A stretch of 64,000 nucleotides of DNA from contig JBFWNV010000001.1 of NCBI GenBank assembly GCA_050250875.1, forward strand, positions 1,860,001-1,924,000. The letters run 5' to 3'. The notes beneath the pieces were generated by a model that searched no databases, was not told the origin of the DNA, and saw only the letters and a list, made by a program, of their open reading frames with translations. Below are positions 20,600 through 27,946 of the stretch, piece by piece (position 1 is the stretch's first letter; every line of letters starts with the position of its first letter). A program made the translations under genes and the position numbers. Origin of the DNA: CAWAYR01 sp050250875 (GTDB taxonomy: Bacteria > Acidobacteriota > Vicinamibacteria > Vicinamibacterales > UBA2999).

Positions 20600-21433
20600 A
20601 TGAGGACGTTCGCAGCCGTGTTCGCGGTGGCGGCATGTGCCCTGACGACGGGCTGCAGTGGTTCGCCAGGGGCCCGACCGCCGCTCGCGCCGACGGTGGC
20701 TCCGACCGCTGTCGGCATGCGCGGTACGGTGAGCGACACCGCGCATCGGTCCCTGGCTGGCGCGCTGATCGAGGTGCTGACCGGACCGCACGCCGGGCTC
20801 ACCACCCGATCAGGTAACCGCGGCGAGTTCTCGTTTGCCGGCACGTTCGACGACACGTCGACGTTCGGGGCCACGCTCGACGGCTTCGCGCCGGCCGTCG
20901 TGCCGCTGGGGCCGTACTGCGAACGGTGCAATCCGAACCGCTGGGCGCACTTCGCGCTGGTGACGCTGGCCGCCACCACCGACATCTCCGGGCGCTACGT
21001 CATGACGATCGCGGCGGGTCCCGAATGCGTCGGCCTGCCCGAGCCCGCACGCGTGCGCACCTACGAGGTCGAGATGCCGCGGACCGCCGATGGCGGTGGC
21101 ACCTCGACGGGCTATGTCTGGGCGAAGGCGACCGGCGCCGAACTGGTCGCGCCGTGGGACGGCTTCCAGGCCGGCGTGTCGGGCACGCGCGCCGGGTTCT
21201 GGTACGAGATCCTCGCTGAACGGATCGCGCCCGACGCCTACCTCTTCTATAACGTCAGCGCGTCGGCCACGGTTGGGGTCGGCGCCCCGGAACACATCGA
21301 GGCTGCGGCCGACGGACGAATCACCTACTGCGAGGGCGCCGACGGCGACTTCGACGCCTGCTTCCACGCGTCGTCCGCAGCCAGGGTCAGCTACTGCAGC
21401 GGCCGTCACGGCGTGACCATGGTTCGGCGGTGA
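20600..21433 (+). CDS. Lipoprotein with carboxypeptidase-regulatory-like domain
   Basis: A 277-residue protein with a lipoprotein leader ending LTTGC (lipidated Cys19), then a Pro-rich linker. Next comes a beta-sandwich with GMRGTVSDTAHRSLAGALIE, GPHAGLTTRSGNRGEFSFAG and DGFAPAVVPLG, typical of carboxypeptidase regulatory-like domains. It then has a CERCNP motif and a second beta domain to the end. GAAGGAG at 20586-20592 fixes the start. It is followed after 4 bp by a paralogue and divergent from the kinase/FHA operon. The cellular role is unknown; surface-exposed and matrix-type functions are plausible. Confidence 0.75.
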   Translation: MRTFAAVFAVAACALTTGCSGSPGARPPLAPTVAPTAVGMRGTVSDTAHRSLAGALIEVLTGPHAGLTTRSGNRGEFSFAGTFDDTSTFGATLDGFAPAVVPLGPYCERCNPNRWAHFALVTLAATTDISGRYVMTIAAGPECVGLPEPARVRTYEVEMPRTADGGGTSTGYVWAKATGAELVAPWDGFQAGVSGTRAGFWYEILAERIAPDAYLFYNVSASATVGVGAPEHIEAAADGRITYCEGADGDFDACFHASSAARVSYCSGRHGVTMVRR

Positions 21434-21437
21434 GCCC

Positions 21438-22271
21438 ATGGGCCGCCTCGTTCTCGTCGTCGTTCTGTGTGCCGCGGCCGCCTGCAGCGACCACCCCACG
21501 ACACCCACCGCGTCGACCGCCACCTTGCCGGGCCCGGCGCCGCCGACTGGCCCGTCGACGTTGCGCAGTCTGCGCGGATACGTGCAGGACACGGCCTTCC
21601 GGAGCCTCGCCGACGCCCGCGTGGATGTGGTGGCGGGGCCGCTGGCCGGACGCTGGGCGACGACCGACGCCAACGGCGCCTTCGCCATCGCCGGGGAGTT
21701 CGACGACTCCGCGGTACTGCGCGCCAGCAAGGGCGGCTATGTCGATCAGACCGAGGCCATCAACGGCTTCTGCCAGCGGTGCAACCCGTCGGGCTACGTC
21801 ATGTCGCTGTCGCTGGGCACCCGTGCATCGACGCCCGACCTGCGCGGCGATTACGAACTGACGATTCGCGCCGACGAGCATTGCACGCAGCTGCCGCCAG
21901 AGGCGATGTCGCGCACCTACCTGGTGCACATCCCCGGCATCGCCCCGGGCGGGCAGGTGGTGGCCTTGATGCCGTCGGGCGCCGTGCTGGCGCCCGACCG
22001 CGCGCACCTGCAGCTCGGCGTCGCCGCCGATCGCATCGCGGTGTGGATCACGGCGCTGGAGGAACGTCTGGGCCCCGACGCGGCGGTGCTGTTCGGGGAG
22101 ATTGGCGGCAGCATCGCCGCGCCCGAGAGCCTCGCGCGACTCGACCTGGAGCTCGAGGGCAACGTGATGCACTGCGCCGCCGGCGACGGCGCATCGTGCC
22201 TGGAGGCACCGCGCGACCGCGTCCGCACCTGCTTCAGCAGCCGCCACCGGGCGGTGCTGATGCGGCGCTGA
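21438..22271 (+). CDS. Paralogous lipoprotein with carboxypeptidase-regulatory-like domain
   Basis: A 277-residue lipoprotein (VLCAAAAC leader, Cys16) of the same length as its upstream neighbour. It has the same order of features: SLRGYVQDTAFRSLADARVD, GRWATTDANGAFAIAGEF, GGYVDQTEAINGFCQRCNP and a C-terminal beta domain ending in an SSRHRAVLMRR tail, comparable with SGRHGVTMVRR in the first copy. The 4-bp gap and these matches show a tandem duplication followed by divergence. No enzyme signature is visible. Confidence 0.75.
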   Translation: MGRLVLVVVLCAAAACSDHPTTPTASTATLPGPAPPTGPSTLRSLRGYVQDTAFRSLADARVDVVAGPLAGRWATTDANGAFAIAGEFDDSAVLRASKGGYVDQTEAINGFCQRCNPSGYVMSLSLGTRASTPDLRGDYELTIRADEHCTQLPPEAMSRTYLVHIPGIAPGGQVVALMPSGAVLAPDRAHLQLGVAADRIAVWITALEERLGPDAAVLFGEIGGSIAAPESLARLDLELEGNVMHCAAGDGASCLEAPRDRVRTCFSSRHRAVLMRR

Positions 22272-22280
22272 CCCGCCCGG

Positions 22281-22571
22281 CTACTGCGGCGGCTCCTCGG
22301 GCCGCGGCCGCCACAGCACCATCACCTTGCCCACCGTCTGCACGGCGGCGGCACCGGTGCGCGCGCAGATCGTCTCGAGCAGTTCGGCGCGCTCGTCGCG
22401 CTCCTGGGCCCCAGCGCGGACCTTGATCAGCTCGTGGGCGGTGAGGGCGCGTTCGATTTCGGCCATCACCGTGTCGGTGACGCCGGCATTGCCGATGTGG
22501 ACCACGGGTTCCAGCGCGTGCGCGCGACCTTTCAGGTGCGAACGTTCCTTGGCGGAGAGGTGGATGGCCAC
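22281..22571 (-). CDS. YhbY/CRS1-type RNA-binding protein
   Basis: A 96-residue protein with the CRM (YhbY) fold: LSAKERSHLKGRAHALEPVV, the GxxG-like IGNAGVTDTVMAEIERALTAHELIKV stretch and a VQTVGKVMVLWRP end. The E. coli homologue associates with pre-50S ribosomal subunits. The start is taken at the GTG encoding the AIHLSAKERS N-terminus, since the length then matches YhbY; a TTG at 22592 would add seven residues. It is convergent with the second lipoprotein. Confidence 0.85.
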   Translation of the reverse strand: MAIHLSAKERSHLKGRAHALEPVVHIGNAGVTDTVMAEIERALTAHELIKVRAGAQERDERAELLETICARTGAAAVQTVGKVMVLWRPRPEEPPQ

Positions 22572-22604
22572 GGCGTGAGTCCAGGCTGCCAAACGAGCGG
22601 CGGC

Positions 22605-22994
22605 TCAGTGCAAGACCGGATCGTATCGCGACACCAGGCCCACGCGCTCCATCCGCTCGAAGTCGGCGTCCAGGGACCAGACGAGCGCGCCTACTCCGGT
22701 CGCTAGCGTGGCAATCAGCATGTCGACGAAGGCAAAGCGCTCGCCGGCGTCGGCCGCGCGCTCGATACCCGCCGCCATCTGCCGCCATGTCTCGTCGTCG
22801 GGGACGAGCTGAGCGAGCGCCGCGAGCGAGGCGTCCAATGCCCGACGGTCCTTGCGGGCGGCCCCGGCCCATAGTTCGAGCCGCACCGGGAGGGCCATGG
22901 CCACTTCATCGGCATCGAGCAGGGAGTCGAGCACGCGGGCGATGCGGGCGTCGCGTCGCACCTCGACCCACACCGAAGTGTCGACGACGATCAC
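22605..22994 (-). CDS. vapC: VapC-type PIN-domain toxin (module 1)
   Basis: A 129-residue PIN-domain protein with the acidic triad: Asp5 (VVDTSVWVEV), Glu40 (LPVRLELWAG), Asp91 (FAFVDMLIATLA) and a late LDADFERM acidic pair. PIN toxins are Mg2+-dependent RNases held off by their antitoxin. The GTG start overlaps the antitoxin stop (GTGA), the usual coupling. It is followed by the YhbY gene on the same strand. Confidence 0.9.
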   Translation of the reverse strand: MIVVDTSVWVEVRRDARIARVLDSLLDADEVAMALPVRLELWAGAARKDRRALDASLAALAQLVPDDETWRQMAAGIERAADAGERFAFVDMLIATLATGVGALVWSLDADFERMERVGLVSRYDPVLH

Positions 22995-23197
22995 CGGCGC
23001 TTCCGGTCGAGTTCGCGAAGGGTCGTGGGGTCGAGCTCGAAGTCGATGCGCCGCACCAGCGCCTTCAGGTCGTCGATGCGGCTTCGGCGCACGAGCTCCT
23101 TGAGGGCGAAGACGACGGTGTCGGTCTTGGACTTGAAACCGACCGCGTCGCGCGCCTGTTCGACCAGGCCGGCGGGAAGATCGAGCGTGGTTCGCAT
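22991..23197 (-). CDS. vapB: VapB-type antitoxin, ribbon-helix-helix (module 1)
   Basis: A 68-residue protein with an N-terminal ribbon-helix-helix (MRTTLDLPAGLVEQARDAVG, FKSKTDTVVFALKELVRR), then a short acidic and basic tail that would wrap the toxin. RHH antitoxins repress their own operon with toxin as co-repressor. It is the first gene of the leftward module and is divergent from a second module starting at 23320. Confidence 0.9.
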   Translation of the reverse strand: MRTTLDLPAGLVEQARDAVGFKSKTDTVVFALKELVRRSRIDDLKALVRRIDFELDPTTLRELDRKRR

Positions 23198-23296
23198 ACG
23201 AAACAGCGTAGATTGTATGTCTGCCAGGCGTCAATATCATGGCTCCAGTCACGCAATCGGTGTGGACCGAGGCGATTTGATGACTTGACGCTAGAG

Positions 23297-23319
23297 TGAT
23301 TGCATCAGAGCATCAATCA
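23297..23319. promoter_or_regulatory. Candidate antitoxin operator abutting the start codon
   Basis: An imperfect palindrome with TGATTG and CAATCA ends and GCATCA direct halves runs to the base just before the ATG at 23320. It fits an autorepressor site for an RHH antitoxin; TTGACG at 23285-23290 could be a -35. The 122-bp gap between the two modules holds both promoters. Confidence 0.45.
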
Positions 23320-23565
23320 ATGAGAACCACGATGACACTCGACAAGGACGTCGCCGCGCGTCTGGAGCAGCTGATGCGCAAACGCCGCCAGCCGCTGAAG
23401 GTCGTGGTGAACGACGTGCTGAGGGCCGGCCTGGCCGAAATCGAGAAGCCGCAGGTGCAGGCGCCGTTTCGCACCGAAGGCTTCGACCTCGGCCCGAGCC
23501 TGATCGGGAACCTCGACGACGTGGAAGGCGTGCTGGCCCGCATCGACGGCGAACGGCACCGATGA
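23320..23565 (+). CDS. vapB: VapB-like antitoxin (module 2)
   Basis: An 81-residue protein, again with MRTTMTLDKDVAARLEQLMR and LKVVVNDVLRAGLAEI, a ribbon-helix-helix fold with a 40-residue tail rich in Phe, Gly and Asp. It is distinct in sequence from module 1 apart from the MRTT start. The stop overlaps the toxin start (ATGA). The operator-like palindrome ends exactly at its start codon. Confidence 0.85.
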   Translation: MRTTMTLDKDVAARLEQLMRKRRQPLKVVVNDVLRAGLAEIEKPQVQAPFRTEGFDLGPSLIGNLDDVEGVLARIDGERHR

Positions 23566-23993
23566 TCCTCGTCGACGCCAACCTGCTGCTCTATGCCGCG
23601 AACCACGCCGCGCCCGAGCACCCGGCGGCCAGAACCTGGCTCGACGCGCAGTTGTCGGGCACGGCCCGGGTCGGGCTGCCGTGGCCGTCGCTGCTGGCGT
23701 TCGTGCGGATCGCCACCAGTCCGGTGGCGCTGCGGTCGCCGGTGACCCCCACGCAGGCGTGGCGTCAGGTCGAGGCGTGGCTGCAGGCCCCGCCGGCATG
23801 GGTGCCGGCGCCGACCGAACGCCATGCCGAGGTGCTGCGTGGGCTGCTCGAGGCGCCGTGGATGACCTCGCGGCTGGTGCCCGACGCGCACCTGGCGGCG
23901 CTGGCCATCGAGCACGGCTTGACCCTCTGCTCCGCCGACGGCGACTTCGCGCGCTTCCCCGGGCTGACCCTGCTCAACCCGCTGGCGGGTTGA
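23562..23993 (+). CDS. vapC: VapC-like PIN-domain toxin (module 2)
   Basis: A 143-residue PIN protein: Asp5 (MILVDANLLLYA), a WPSLLAFVRIAT region where many relatives carry an acidic residue, Asp108 (LVPDAHLAALA) and Asp126/128 (CSADGDFARFPG). The second acidic position is not obvious (Pro42 stands near it), which could lower activity or reflect subfamily variation. It overlaps its antitoxin by 4 bp. Confidence 0.85.
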   Translation: MILVDANLLLYAANHAAPEHPAARTWLDAQLSGTARVGLPWPSLLAFVRIATSPVALRSPVTPTQAWRQVEAWLQAPPAWVPAPTERHAEVLRGLLEAPWMTSRLVPDAHLAALAIEHGLTLCSADGDFARFPGLTLLNPLAG

Positions 23994-24012
23994 TGCACTG
24001 ACCCATCGCGCG

Positions 24013-24534
24013 CTATGGCGACGGGCGCACCCGCGACGCGTCCTTGGGCCGCATCGCCGGGCAGGCGTCGGGCTCCACGGTGTACATCACGTTGCCGATC
24101 TTCCAGGCGCCGCTCTGCTTCACCAGCTCGAACACGTCCACGCCGCAGTGCGTGGTCTTGCCGTCGCGCCAGAACTCGTAGGGCGTCCACACGAGGGCCA
24201 GTCTGCCGCGCACATGGACAACCGGGTCCCAGTAGCGCTCCCGCACCGAACTGGCCGGCGCCGTCGCGGGCGCCGCGCCCGCCGCGGGGGCGGCAGGAAA
24301 CGGGCGGCGCACGATCGTCGTTCCGCCGGCCGGGTCGGGACGCTCCATGGTGGTCGTGGTGCCCTCCAGGCGGATGCGCGCCATGGCGGCGTTGTCGCCG
24401 CTGGTGACCGCGTGCATGAACTGGTCGATCACGGCGAGGACGGCGCGCTCCTCGGCCGCCGCGGCCTGGGCCCGTGCCGTGTCCGGGAGTGCGAGCAGGC
24501 TGAGGACGACAAGGGCTGCGGCCGCGCGCGTCAT
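24013..24534 (-). CDS. Exported DUF4440/SnoaL-like protein
   Basis: A 173-residue protein with a signal peptide (MTRAAAALVVLSLLALPDTA, cleavage near ARA-QA). The NTF2-like fold has the phrases AVLAVIDQFMHAVTSGDNAA, RLALVWTPYEFWRDGKTTHC and GAWKIGNVMYTVEPD. It is downstream of the asparaginase-like gene and separated by only 2 bp from it, so it is in the same transcript. A GTG at 24540 overlapping the stop of the previous gene is an alternative start. Function unknown. Confidence 0.75.
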   Translation of the reverse strand: MTRAAAALVVLSLLALPDTARAQAAAAEERAVLAVIDQFMHAVTSGDNAAMARIRLEGTTTTMERPDPAGGTTIVRRPFPAAPAAGAAPATAPASSVRERYWDPVVHVRGRLALVWTPYEFWRDGKTTHCGVDVFELVKQSGAWKIGNVMYTVEPDACPAMRPKDASRVRPSP

Positions 24535-24536
24535 GA

Positions 24537-25679
24537 TCACGCCTCCGGGGTGCCGGACAGGAGCGGCTCCAGCTCCAGCGCCTGCGCGCCGTTCTCGGTG
24601 CACACGGCGTACTTGGTCTCCCCGGCCCGATACATCGCCACGCCGGCGTACTCGCCGCGCTTGTTGAGCGCGAAGAAGCGGATGTTGAAGTTGGGCTCGC
24701 CGCGGGCGTTGAGCAGCCGCTTCTCCACGGTGTTGGCCTTGATGCGGCGCAGCGCCTCCAGCCCGGCGTCCTTGGGCGACTTGCCGCGGCGCATCTCCTC
24801 GACGATCAGGAACGAGCACAGGTTGTAGAGGTTGGCCTCGCCGCGGCCGGTGGAGCCGGCGGCGCCCACCTCGTTGTCCACGTAGAGCCCGGCGCCGAGG
24901 ATCGGCGAATCGCCGGTGCGGCCGGGGATCTTCCACGCCAGGCCGCTGGTGGTGGTGACGCCGCAGATGTCGCCGCTCGGGCCGATGCCGTCGCAGTTGA
25001 TGGTGCCCCAGAAGCTGCCCTCGGGGATGAGCCCGTCGCGCACCATCGACAGCCCGGCTTCGAGCCCGGGATCCCGTTCGTGGCTGTCCTTGGGCTTGCG
25101 GCCCTCGCCCTTCGGGTCGAGGTAGTGCGTGGGATCGATCCGCCGCTTCCACTCGAGCCACAGCCGCCGCGAGTTCTCGGTGGTGAGGTCGTCCTCGATG
25201 GTGAAGCCCATGTTGCGGGCGAACTGCTGCGCGCCGGCGCCGACCAGCAGGTGGTGATCGGTGTAGTCCATCACCGCCTTGGCCACCAGCGACGGCGTGC
25301 GCACGCCCTGGAGCGAGGCCACCGCCCCGGCCCGCTTCAGCGGCCCGTGCATGCACGAGGCGTCGAGTTCGACGAACCCGTCGCCGTTGGGCAGCGCGCC
25401 GTAGCCGATGCCGGTCTCGGTGGGGTCGAGCTCGGGGATGTTCACCCCGGCGATGAGCGCGTCGAGCACGTCCTTGCCCTCGGTGATGAGGCGGAAGGCG
25501 CGGGTGACGCAGTTCTCCGGGCCGTTGTTGGTGAACTGGAAGCCCGAGAAGTCCGAGATGACCACCGGCTTGACCGTGCGCTGGATCAGCAGCTCGGCCG
25601 AGCGTGGTGCGGCTGAGGCGGCGCGGGCGGTGGCGGCGGCGAGGGTGGTGGAGGTGAGGAAGGTGCGGCGGGTGAGCAT
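24537..25679 (-). CDS. N4-(beta-N-acetylglucosaminyl)-L-asparaginase-like Ntn-hydrolase, Tat-exported
   Basis: A 380-residue protein with a Tat leader (MLTRRTFLTSTTLAAATA). It belongs to the glycosylasparaginase family: ASLQGVRTPSLVAKAVMDYT, the segment GSFWGTINCDGIG and then GVTTTSGLAWKIPGRTGDSP with GAGLYVDNEVGAAGSTGRGE. Aligned to human AGA, whose nucleophile sits in HDTIGM, the nucleophilic Thr falls at Thr226 (WGT). The HD before it is WG here, so autoprocessing is likely but the neighbour residue is altered. It would cleave GlcNAc-Asn or isoaspartyl bonds in the periplasm. Confidence 0.85.
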   Translation of the reverse strand: MLTRRTFLTSTTLAAATARAASAAPRSAELLIQRTVKPVVISDFSGFQFTNNGPENCVTRAFRLITEGKDVLDALIAGVNIPELDPTETGIGYGALPNGDGFVELDASCMHGPLKRAGAVASLQGVRTPSLVAKAVMDYTDHHLLVGAGAQQFARNMGFTIEDDLTTENSRRLWLEWKRRIDPTHYLDPKGEGRKPKDSHERDPGLEAGLSMVRDGLIPEGSFWGTINCDGIGPSGDICGVTTTSGLAWKIPGRTGDSPILGAGLYVDNEVGAAGSTGRGEANLYNLCSFLIVEEMRRGKSPKDAGLEALRRIKANTVEKRLLNARGEPNFNIRFFALNKRGEYAGVAMYRAGETKYAVCTENGAQALELEPLLSGTPEA

Positions 25680-25792
25680 GGAGGGTTCCTCTCGCGCCGG
25701 ATGCTAGCGCAAGCCGTATCGGTCTTGAAATGTCAAAAACCTGTCGGAATCAGCCTAGACTCCTGCCCTACCCTGACTCCACGCAGGTAACC

Positions 25793-27703
25793 ATGAGCGA
25801 AGAGCGCCCTCGCTACGGCTGGCAGTCCGACTTCCCGGAGTTTCGCGCCACCAAGTCGACCGTCATCAGAGAGCAGCTCGCTGAGTTCGTACGTGACGCC
25901 TCCCCGGAGCAAGTGAGGGCCTGGAGCGATGCGATTCCGCCTCTGCAGCACGAGGTGGAGGAGGTCCTCGCGAGAGACACCCATGCAGCTCTCTACTCCG
26001 CGATCCTCGAGTACGAGCTGCCACTCGAGACGAGGCGACCAGACGTCATTCTTTTGGTGCGAAATGGCATCCTCGTTTTGGAGCTCAAAGGCAAGGTTGA
26101 GGTATCTCAGGCGGATCTTGATCAGGCGTCCGCCTATGCACGGGACCTTCGCTGCTATCACCGCGAATGCTGGACACGCTCAGTGATCGCTGTGCTGGTT
26201 CCAACTCGGGCGAAAGGCTACATGGGTGTCATCGGCGGGGTTCACGTCGTTGGGCCCGACGCGATCGACGCACTCATCGAGCAGCTCACCTCTGGCGACG
26301 ATAACGACGTCGTCGATAGAGCAAGGTTCCTAGACGCCTCGGCGTATCAGCCGCTGCCAACGCTGGTTCAGGCAGCCAGAGAGCTCCTCGCTACTGGCGA
26401 GCTACGCAGGGTGAAGAGGGCGCACGCAGCAACCGAACCGGCGGTAGGCACTCTCTCTGAGATCATCCATCTGGCCGCCGCCACTAGAACCCGTCACCTC
26501 GTTCTGCTAACGGGCGTGCCTGGCGCAGGAAAGACCCTGGTGGGTCTGAGGGTCGTGCACGAGCACTACCTGGACGATCTGGCGGTCGAGCGGCTGGATG
26601 GAAAGCCCACCGCACCCGCGGTCTTCCTTAGTGGAAACGGACCACTCGTGGAGGTGCTGCAGTACGAGCTAAGAGCGGCCGGTGGCGGTGGAAAGACGTT
26701 CGTTCGCGGCGTCAAGGACTACGTCCAAACCTACTCTAAGCGTCCCGGACTGGTGCCGCCGGAGCACGTGCTCGTCTTTGACGAAGCGCAGAGGGCCTTT
26801 GATGCTGAGGCCGTAGCGAATAAGCACCCTGGCCTACAAGGTCCACCGAGATCCGAGCCCGAGCACTTCGTCGAATTCGCGGAACGAATCCCCGAATGGT
26901 GTGTCGTACTCGCGTTGATTGGCGGCGGCCAGGAGATTCACGTGGGTGAGGAGGGTGGAACCGGGCAATGGCGACAGGCCGTTGAGGGCGCGAGGCTACA
27001 GTGGACTGTTCACGGGCCGCCGGCTTTGGCGTCTGAGTTCGCTATGGCGCGCGCTGCGTTTGAGCCGAGGCAACAGCTCAACTTGGACGTCGGCTTGCGG
27101 CAACACTTGGCCACTGGCCTTCACCAGTTTGTTGCTGACCTGCTGTTGTTAGCTCCAGGCGACGCGCTTCGCGAGCAAATGGAAGAGCTTGAAGAGCACG
27201 GCTTTCATTTCCGATTGACGCGATCGCTGGAGAAAGGAAAGGACTACCTACGGGAACGGTATCGCGATGTCAAAGACGCTCGTTTCGGATTGATCGCGTC
27301 ATCGCGCGACCGCGACCTCCAGCGCTTCGGCGTGCCGAACGAATTCCAAGCCGTCAAGAATATCCGGGTTGGCCTCTGGTATAGCGAGCCCGAGGACGCC
27401 TACTCTGGACGGAGCTGCCGTCGACTGGACGCATGCGCGACGGAGTTCTACACCCAGGGGCTCGAGCTCGACGCGACGCTATTGGCTTGGGGCACAGACC
27501 TTCTGCTCGAGAGCCGCCAGTGGTCGATCGTTCGGGCGCGTAGATACCAAAAGCCAGTGAGAGATGCGAGACAGCTGCGGCTCAACGCGTATCGGGTGCT
27601 CCTGACCCGTGCTCGGGAGGCCTGCGTCATCTTCCTCCCGGAGCTACCCGAACTCGACGAGATCCACGACCTGTTCTCGGGTCTCGGCATGAGACAGCTC
27701 TAG
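25793..27703 (+). CDS. RecB-type nuclease fused to DUF2075/Schlafen-like helicase
   Basis: A 636-residue protein. The N-terminal domain has a PD-(D/E)xK core with Asp84 (RRPDVILLV), E97-x-K99 (LELKG) and the RecB-type Q111-x3-Y115, so it is probably a DNA or RNA nuclease. The C-terminal two-thirds is a DUF2075 AAA/helicase with Walker A (residues 241-248, GVPGAGKT), Walker B VFDEAQR and a late NAYRVLLTRAREACVIFLP. Base composition is visibly lower in GC than neighbours and codon use is different, which points to transfer. Such genes occur in defence islands, but no partner genes sit beside it here. Confidence 0.85.
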   Translation: MSEERPRYGWQSDFPEFRATKSTVIREQLAEFVRDASPEQVRAWSDAIPPLQHEVEEVLARDTHAALYSAILEYELPLETRRPDVILLVRNGILVLELKGKVEVSQADLDQASAYARDLRCYHRECWTRSVIAVLVPTRAKGYMGVIGGVHVVGPDAIDALIEQLTSGDDNDVVDRARFLDASAYQPLPTLVQAARELLATGELRRVKRAHAATEPAVGTLSEIIHLAAATRTRHLVLLTGVPGAGKTLVGLRVVHEHYLDDLAVERLDGKPTAPAVFLSGNGPLVEVLQYELRAAGGGGKTFVRGVKDYVQTYSKRPGLVPPEHVLVFDEAQRAFDAEAVANKHPGLQGPPRSEPEHFVEFAERIPEWCVVLALIGGGQEIHVGEEGGTGQWRQAVEGARLQWTVHGPPALASEFAMARAAFEPRQQLNLDVGLRQHLATGLHQFVADLLLLAPGDALREQMEELEEHGFHFRLTRSLEKGKDYLRERYRDVKDARFGLIASSRDRDLQRFGVPNEFQAVKNIRVGLWYSEPEDAYSGRSCRRLDACATEFYTQGLELDATLLAWGTDLLLESRQWSIVRARRYQKPVRDARQLRLNAYRVLLTRAREACVIFLPELPELDEIHDLFSGLGMRQL

Positions 27704-27934
27704 CAACGCTCTCAACGTCAGACCGGCTCGGCTCGCCGTCGGCTAGGCGTCCGGCGAGTCCCTGTGGAGGCGACCGCGCTGAGATCCGACAACGCGAGCA
27801 AGCTGAGGGGATCAGGCAGTCTCACGGAGCTGCCGGCCAGCGGTCACTTCGCGGCTAGCGCAGCGTTGTCCGGGCGCCGGAACCGGGACCGCCGGATGTC
27901 TGGCCGATGGCGAGCCGTCTCGACCGCAGATGCA

Positions 27935-27940
27935 TAAAAT
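27935..27940 (+). promoter_or_regulatory. Candidate leaderless -10 box (TAAAAT)
   Basis: TAAAAT ends 6 nt before the ATG at 27947 with no Shine-Dalgarno sequence. The rest of the 243-bp gap from 27704 holds no ORF or repeat that I can see. Confidence 0.5.
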
Positions 27941-27946
27941 GCGCAC

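Noticed and set aside
24537..25679. Loss of the catalytic nucleophile in the asparaginase-like enzyme (GDICGV read as a changed HDT)
   Set aside because: The correct alignment to human AGA places the nucleophile at Thr226 in WGTIN, so it is present.
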